Source: Cavenderia fasciculata
Lineage: Eukaryota > Evosea > Eumycetozoa > Acytosteliales > Cavenderiaceae
Reading direction: 5' to 3'
Assembly: GCF_000203815.1 (NCBI RefSeq)
Contig: NW_004457718.1
Span: forward strand, 372,001-436,000
DNA length: 64,000 nucleotides
Notes under the pieces: model-generated
What the model saw: the letters and a program-made list of their open reading frames with translations, nothing else
What the model was told of the DNA's origin: nothing
Databases searched by the model: none
In this document: positions 57,361-64,000 of the stretch, piece after piece
Numbering within the stretch: the first letter of the stretch is position 1
Layout of the letters: every line of letters begins with the position of its first letter
Program-made: the position numbers and the translations under genes

Positions 57361-60316
57361 TTAGAGACCAGCATCTTGAAGAGTTGCCATAACAATATCA
57401 ATAGAATCAACTAAACTTCTTGGTGTTAGTTTAGTTTGTGATCTTAGTTTTTGTAAATGTTGTAATTGTTGTTCGTTAGCAATCTTTTCATTTAATTCAT
57501 TTCTTTGTTGAAGTGAAGAATCATGATTTCCACCTCCTCCTCCTCCTCCTCCTAAACTACCACCATTACTATTACTACCAATACTTCCATTTCTTTGTTG
57601 TTGTTGTAATTGTTGAGATGGTTGTTGTTGAGGTGGAAGATTAGCTAAATCTTTTATATCAAATGAAGATGATGGGGTATTTGGGTTACTGTTACTGACA
57701 CCACCGTGTACAGTGACAGGTCTAAAGGTTTGTTTGGTTGGAGTTGGATAGTAATGTTCAGAGTGTTCATACCATAACCCATTCTCTTCGAGGATGGCTT
57801 GGATCTTGTGAATGACCGAGAACAATAGACACTTTTTGTTGGTTGGTAGCATAGAGATGGCTCTTTCAAAATCAACCGATGGGAATGAGAAATTAACCAA
57901 CGACCGATTGTTTTGAAGTGCCAACATGATAGTTTGATATGCATTTATCGTAAACAGGTTATTGTCTACTTCCAAGCTTTTAAGTCGGTCGTTCTTTTCG
58001 AGCATATTGGCAATATCGACCGATGCCAAATCACCCAACATATTACTACCAATATTAAGGCACTCTAACGAGTTTTCTTCTTGTTCTAAATACATAAACA
58101 GTGGTTTCAACAATGCCTGTGTTAAATGATTCGATTGACATCCCGCCAATGACAATGTTGTCAATGATTTCTTTGTTGATAAAAATGATTTCACTTCACT
58201 TATAAATTCTATTCCTTCATTTGGTGACTAAACAAATAAAAATAAAAATACAAAGTTAATTATTATTTCTTTTCATTCTTTTGTTTTTTTTCTTTTTTTT
58301 GTTTCATACACCAGAAAAATTAGCATCAAGTTTTAATATTTTAATATTTTCATTTCTTCTAAGAGAATCTAGTAATCTTGTTAGACCTTTGTAGCCGATT
58401 GCATTGTTACTGACATTGAGTGATTTGAGAGTGACAAACATTTCAAAGGTGGATACTAGGGTGTTGGGTGTTTTGCCAAGATGGTTGTTGGATAGATCCA
58501 ACGAGAGTTGTTTGATCTTTAGGTTTTTCGAGAGACTGTGCGAGAGGAACAGACACTCTTCATTGTTGATATTACATCCCGACAGGTTAAACACCTCCAA
58601 CCCATTGGATCGACTCAACAATGAATTAATCTCTTCAATCTCGGCCTTTTCCAATTTATTTTTCGATAAATCCATCGTCTTGATATCACACAATTGCTTC
58701 AAATAACTACCAAGATAAATTAAATGTAATTGACATGATGATAAATATAATCTTCTTAAACTATAATTACTAAAATAAAATAAAAATAAATAAGTATATT
58801 ATATTTTTTTGATTTGTTTGTTTATCATTTTGATTAGTTACTTTTGAACTTTATAAATCCATCTACCACAAACACTTGAACCAACATCTTCAAATTTACT
58901 AGTACTTAGATTTAAATATTCAATGGCAGATGACATGACTAGGTTATTTTCCAATGCTTGAAAGAGATGTTCGACACTTCTAGAATGTAGATTACAGTTG
59001 CCAAAGTTCAGGTATTTGACTCCATGTTTGAGTTGTCCCAACCCTTCACAAAATATTTGAAATGATGATTGAATGATCGATGTACAACTAAAATCAAATA
59101 CTTGTATTGCATTAAACTGGTTCTTTTGTAACCCCTCTCCTATGAGTCTGAAATCCTGGTCCTCTGTAATACCAGAGATGGTTATCTTTTTCAACGATGA
59201 ATTCGATCCCAACACCTCTCCAATCGATCCCAATAAATTCTTTTGTGCCACTCCATTAATAATCACTGAATGGAAATAATTATTATATTTTAATGCCAAA
59301 AATACCAACTCTACTATAAATCTAAAAAATAGATATAATAGAATATTAATATTAACAAATTAGCTTTAAATATGATATATATATATATATCTGACATACC
59401 CCATTTCACCTTTTCCTTCAATTCCAGGACACTTGTTTAAATCAAAATCAGTGATTCTATCGGCATAGTATCTTGTCACCAATCGACATACTTCAGTTGA
59501 TGGAGGTGACTTTTTATAATTACAAAGTCCTTTATAAACTTCACTAAATCCATCAGCTGGTCCAATTACTAAATAAATCAAACAAACAAATAAATAAATA
59601 AATATAGTTAGTTTCATTTTAAATTGTTTGTTAATTGAATTGATTTGTTTGACAATTATTATTATACCTTTTTCTGGTAATGGGGTAAGTGTATCAACAG
59701 CAGAACCATTTAATTTAAGTGTTCTTAATTCCGATGGGAATGAGTGTGTCATGTATCGATGAGTATTTCGAATGTGGTACACTAACTTTTGTAATGACTC
59801 TGTTGACGATCGAATGATAATACCAAATCGTTGTTGATTACGTGCTCTCAATTCAACGCATCCTTCAGTCACTACAATTTCATTTAAATCATAGAAATGT
59901 ATTTCATGATTTAACTAGCAATTGATTGGGGGAAAGACAATTAGTATTAGTATAATATAAGATTTGTGTAATGCTTTATATAAACATACAGATAGACCAA
60001 GTTTACCCCTTTTAATAGATAATATTCTATAGGTACCCATTACAATGACACGTTTCTTTATGTTTTTAGATTTAAGTGATCTAGAGTCAACCCATTCAAT
60101 CAATCTACAAGTATCTCCATAGCTATGTGAAAGTTGTTCATTTGCAAAGTCTATAAAGTATAATATAATATAATATAGTAGGCAGGTAGGTATGAGTTAT
60201 TAGTTTCAAACTTTATATGAATGTATTCGTAGTCACGTTGACAAGATGATCACTCATGTGATTGATTGATCTATTACAAACATACTGATAATATCATCGG
60301 CTACTGGTTCTTGCAT
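57361..60316 (-). CDS. CARMIL-like PH + leucine-rich-repeat protein
   Basis: Seven exons: 60286-60316, 59990-60150, 59668-59914, 59400-59568, 58842-59321, 58310-58769, 57361-58227; 804 residues with consistent phases. Residues about 15-125 fit the non-canonical PH domain of CARMIL proteins (IKKRVIVMGTYRILSIKRGK, VELRARNQQRFGIIIRS). Residues about 150-640 are ribonuclease-inhibitor-type LRRs (LKHGVKYLNFGNCNL, IKTMDLSKNKLEKAEIEEIN, FVTLKSLNVSNNAIGYKGL, NRSLVNFSFPSVDF). The C-terminal 150 residues are Gln-, Gly- and Pro-rich, ending LTPRSLVDSIDIVMATLQDA. True CARMILs bind capping protein and promote actin assembly through a long CPI-containing tail; here the tail is much shorter and I see no clear CPI motif, so capping-protein binding is unproven. 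It may be a CARMIL paralogue. The first exon is only 31 bases and is the least certain. Confidence 0.75.
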
Positions 60317-62807
60317 TTCTCTATCTATTCCTTCCTACTATTCTCTTTACTGCTAACCATTATCTACACCTTTTGTGCAAATAATAAATGAGTCAATGAT
60401 GGTAGGTATCCTTTCATACACATCATTATGTTTTAAACAGGGCCGTTTTATTAAGACAAACGGGCATGATCATGATTTTTTGATTCGAGGAATGATGATG
60501 CCCGAGATATTTCTAACCATGGAGGGTTATATATCACAACAAATTGATGAGTTTTCGTTGTGTGTTCGGCTTTAAAAAAGTAAAAGCAAATGATCATCAC
60601 ATCACAGGAGCACACGAAAATAAAATCAGACATAAATATATATCTTTAATTTTCTAGAACTGTGAATCATCTCATCGGGTGGGTTGGAAACATGAATATT
60701 CTCAAACAACTCTCTTCATCCTTGGACACAAAGTTGTATGGACCTAGCTAAATTTAGTTGTTGTGTATAAGAGACATCATCAAATCATCAACTAGTATAA
60801 TATAATAACTAGCAACAAACAACAAAAATCAAAGATAGATAGATATATAGATAGATATCATATGCTTCTAGCATCCGTGTCAATGGTACCATTCCAAGAC
60901 ATCTATACCATGATCATTGCAATTTAGAGAATTTCACTTATAATGGAGATCTTGCCAATGCCCAACACCACCACCACCAACAACAGCTGTGGAATTGATG
61001 CAGTGAAGTTCCAAAACAACTTCTCTTGTTGTAAAACCTGCCCACTGTACGGAATGGGGTCCAATCAACTTTTACATCGTTGAACCCTATTATCTATTTG
61101 CCACCTTTGATCCGACAAATTATTTCGGAAATGATTTTAAAATCATAATAGTATTAGTGGTAGGAGTAGTATACGACGACTACAATCCATGCATTCTTTT
61201 GTCTTTCACTTTCAAAAGACATATTAAGTGAACAATAATAATAATAATAATAATATAAACAATTACTTTGTTGATAATTGTTCGTCTTTAGAAGAGTCGT
61301 TTTTTCCGAGTTATATTTTTATAAACAACCATTCTCTTTCCTCTTTTGCAATCTTCAAACCCCCTCCATCACCCCACCCCCCTTTTATCACTGTTCACCC
61401 CCACGATCAATTGTAGCTACTATACCCCCTTTTTATTATTATATCATCGATCACACATACATACATACCAACTCGAGTACAGTTACACAAGAGAGAGAGA
61501 GAGGTGTTGGGGCATTGTATCCATGGTTTTTATATCTTGGGAGAGAAAGGAAATGATGGATTATTATTATTGATGATGATGATGATAACGATAGACAGAG
61601 AATGGATGGATGGATGGTTTATAATTAACAAACGACGATTGTTTGTTTGTTTGCTTGTTTGTGTCAATCAATCAATCAATCAAATCAAATCAAATCAAAA
61701 AGTAAGAAAGAATTTATTTATTTAAAAATAACAACATTATGAATTGAATGGGTTGTTAATATAAAGAAAGAAAGAAAGATACATATGCCCCTTGCAAAAA
61801 TAACAGATATAATATTATATATATATATGTTCATCATTCAATATGTTGGTGTGAAAATGCATTTTGCAAACCCTAACCAACCAACCAACCAACACCAGCA
61901 ACAAGTAAACAAAAGAGAAAGAAAGAAAGAATTAGTCGATTGTAAATTCCTCTTTTTGTTGTTCTCTTTTTTGATTTTAAAGGGATATACTCGGTTCTTG
62001 GTTATTCACTCTTGTCGAATCATAATAATAATAATAATAATAATCTGTCAATCTATCAATCTGCCAATCTAAATCTATTTGCCAAAGCTGGTAACACCAT
62101 CCATCATTCACTTTGATCGTTTCTATTTACTGGATCCATCCTCCTCTTTTTTTTTTTGTCAACATAATATAAACATTATTATTATTATTATTATTATTAA
62201 TATTAATATTATTGTTATCTATCTACCCTACACTACATTACCTACCCTACCCTGTTTGTTCACATAATCTTAACCAAACAACGACAAGTTGTCCTTTGAA
62301 TATATTCATCAACAATCACAATAATTAAATTACAATATCAAAAGTAAAAATAATAGTAATAATCGTAAGAATAATAATAACAACAACAAGGTAGCTATTT
62401 GGAAAAAAGAGGAAAATAGGTGAGTTCTTGCAAAAAGAAGAAATACACGACTCATGGACTGACTGACAGACGTGTTAGATATCCAAAGGGGTTGAGGCGA
62501 GTGGACAAACACATCTATTGAATGATGACAAATCATACAGACACTGTGACTATTATTACTATTACGATTATTATTATTATTGTGATGAATACAGATTCAT
62601 CAGCCATCCATCCACTGCCCTTCCATATGTCCAATTGATTAATTGATTAATTGATTGATTGATTGATTCGTGTGGTAGAGAGAGAGAGAAGGACGGAATG
62701 CTATTTATATAATAGTATCAACCAACAATAACAAGAATCTTTTTTACTTTTTTGTATAATATTAATTATTCATTTAATTATCAAACATTTTTCAATTAAT
62801 TATAATC

Positions 62808-62843
<36 letters not shown>

Positions 62844-63133
62844 CGCATATCATATCACATACTCTATTCAAATATCCATGAATTAATGAATCAATTCCAA
62901 TAATTGATTGTTCTTCCAATTCCAATTTTATTTACTCATCATCTTTTTTTTTTTTTCAAACAATAATAATAATAATATTTAGATTGATAAAGAGAAGAGA
63001 AGAGGAGAAAAGATAGAAATAGAGAACCCATTAATTTAATTTAATTTAATTGACCAATCAAATCAAATCAAATCAAATCATATCAACCAATAATAATAAT
63101 TATTAATCATATCATATCAATCAATCAATAATA
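60317..63133. other. Large intergenic region (2.8 kb)
   Basis: No supported gene. The first kilobase has mixed composition with possible decayed coding traces (about 60870-61120); the rest is simple-sequence rich: (CAAT)n near 61665, (AAT)n near 61230, 62020 and 62180, (TTA)n near 62815, (AATTT)n near 63035. The length suggests the upstream region of the START-domain gene. Confidence 0.5.
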
Positions 63134-64000
63134 ATGCAATATGTTAACGGACATGATATAGCAACACAGAGTATTACCGAGGTTCAGACATTGGCATTGT
63201 CAAACAGAATTCCATGGACTCGATTACAAGCCGAATCATTTGATCCGGACTCTTCGATTTGGGGCTACCATAGTCACGAAAAGGGTATTTATCTAAACAG
63301 AGGTATATGTGATTTCAACATATCCCCAGAAAATATGTTTGAACTTCTTTATAATTTAAAATCTAGAACTCAAGTAAGAAAAAGAAAAAATGAAATTTTG
63401 ATCGAAAAGTTACAAAAAAAAAGAAATATTAACTTTACTTTACTTTTCTATTTATTTTTAGTGGGATATACATTGTAAAGAAGCAGATATTATGGAAGAA
63501 TATGATCATTTAAATCATATAATTAGAATGATGATGACACATCCATTGGGAACCATTAAAATGAATCTTTATCGTAGTTGTCGATATGATCCTCAAAAGA
63601 GATTGTATGTGATTGCAATGCGATCCATTGAATTGGATGACCATGATCCAATGGAAAATTGGTTTGAGTGTTTACCAAATGGTTGGATCATTCAAGGTGT
63701 AGATGGAAGTCGTGATCGATGTAGATTAATATTTGTTCAACAATGTCATATGCGTGATATTGAACTTCAATCAATTCCTGGTTACAAAGTAAATATTAAA
63801 TACAAAACAAAATAATCATAATAATAATAATATAACGATATATTTATTTTTGTTTATTTTTTAGTCATTTGAAACAAGTGAACAATTAGGGGATTTTCAT
63901 TATTTGACAATATTTCCTGCAAGTGTTGGAGGTAGATTAGGAAAGATTTTCGAATGTTTGAAGGATTTTATTCTACTCAATGTCAAACAAATTGAAATCA
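63134..64000 (+). CDS. START-domain lipid-binding protein, 3' end outside window
   Basis: Three exons visible, 63134-63373, 63462-63788 and 63865-64000 (continuing), 234 codons so far. Residues about 30-234 match the START fold: WTRLQAESFDPDSSIWGYHS, FNISPENMFELLYNLKSR, WDIHCKEADIMEEYDHLNHI, DPQKRLYVIAMRSIE, and SFETSEQLGDFHYLTIFPAS approaching the C-terminal helix. START domains bind a single lipid or sterol in a deep pocket and move it between membranes or regulate by lipid sensing. There is no signal peptide, so it is cytosolic unless a later part adds a membrane anchor. The start lies after a long AT-rich, (ATCA)-rich leader. Confidence 0.8.

Noticed and set aside
60870-61430. Possible gene in the 2.8-kb spacer
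   Set aside because: Several frames of 60-90 codons overlap in different registers, none with a domain, good start context or plausible splicing.

Overview
The window is nuclear DNA of a dictyostelid social amoeba. AT-rich intergenic DNA is full of (AAT)n, (TTTA)n and (CAA)n tracts, coding exons carry poly-Asn and poly-Gln runs, introns are short with GTAAGT/GTATGT donors and TAG acceptors, and A-rich sequence precedes most start codons. Families typical of the group are present: IPT/TIG plus lectin-like surface proteins, FNIP-type repeats, Thr-rich anchored surface proteins and MACPF proteins. The species cannot be fixed from sequence alone. I see no rRNA, tRNA, CRISPR array, retroelement or viral element. 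All exon models were made by hand; summed exon lengths were checked for frame.

Layout. 1-1.7 kb: broken lectin/TIG surface-protein gene cut by the window edge. 2-5.7 kb: two low-complexity or coiled-coil genes around a 168-bp tandem duplication, then a BAR-domain gene. 6.5-9.4 kb: phosphatidylinositol synthase and an unusual B-box + Vps13-C-terminal-like protein. 10-14 kb: repeat cluster holding two broken secreted GIY-YIG-like genes and two broken members of a zinc-finger/LRR family. 14.1-19.2 kb: complete DNA topoisomerase II gene (5 exons). 19.4-23.8 kb: B-box/P-loop NTPase/RING locus with one frame break, then an intact zinc-finger/LRR gene. 24-30.9 kb: cytochrome P450, two small secreted Cys-rich proteins, a membrane-anchored HIT protein and a Thr-rich surface protein. 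31-32.8 kb: FNIP/LRR-type protein. 33.2-38.6 kb: three more zinc-finger/LRR genes (one broken, two intact) with a copied fragment of a mitochondrial carrier gene. 38.9-40.5 kb: intact secreted GIY-YIG-like gene and a secreted Cys-rich protein. 40.7-42.1 kb: Elongator subunit 2 pseudogene. 42.4-51.5 kb: divergent pair of large secreted beta-helix/MACPF proteins flanking a long foldback. 51.7-55.2 kb: another carrier-gene fragment, another zinc-finger/LRR gene, and the complete mitoferrin-type carrier gene. 56.4-60.3 kb: proteasome beta-2 subunit and a CARMIL-like PH/LRR protein. 63.1-64 kb: START-domain gene running off the edge.

How it hangs together. Conserved housekeeping genes (PI synthase, top2, psmB2, mitoferrin) are interspersed with fast-evolving secreted or multicopy accessory genes. 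The most striking items are (i) a multicopy family joining an N-terminal C2HC (UBZ4/Rad18-like) finger to a C-terminal LRR-like region, spreading by segmental duplications that carried along the 3' end of the mitoferrin gene; (ii) secreted proteins built on a GIY-YIG-like fold, found next to that family at two places; and (iii) the divergent beta-helix + MACPF gene pair around a long inverted repeat.
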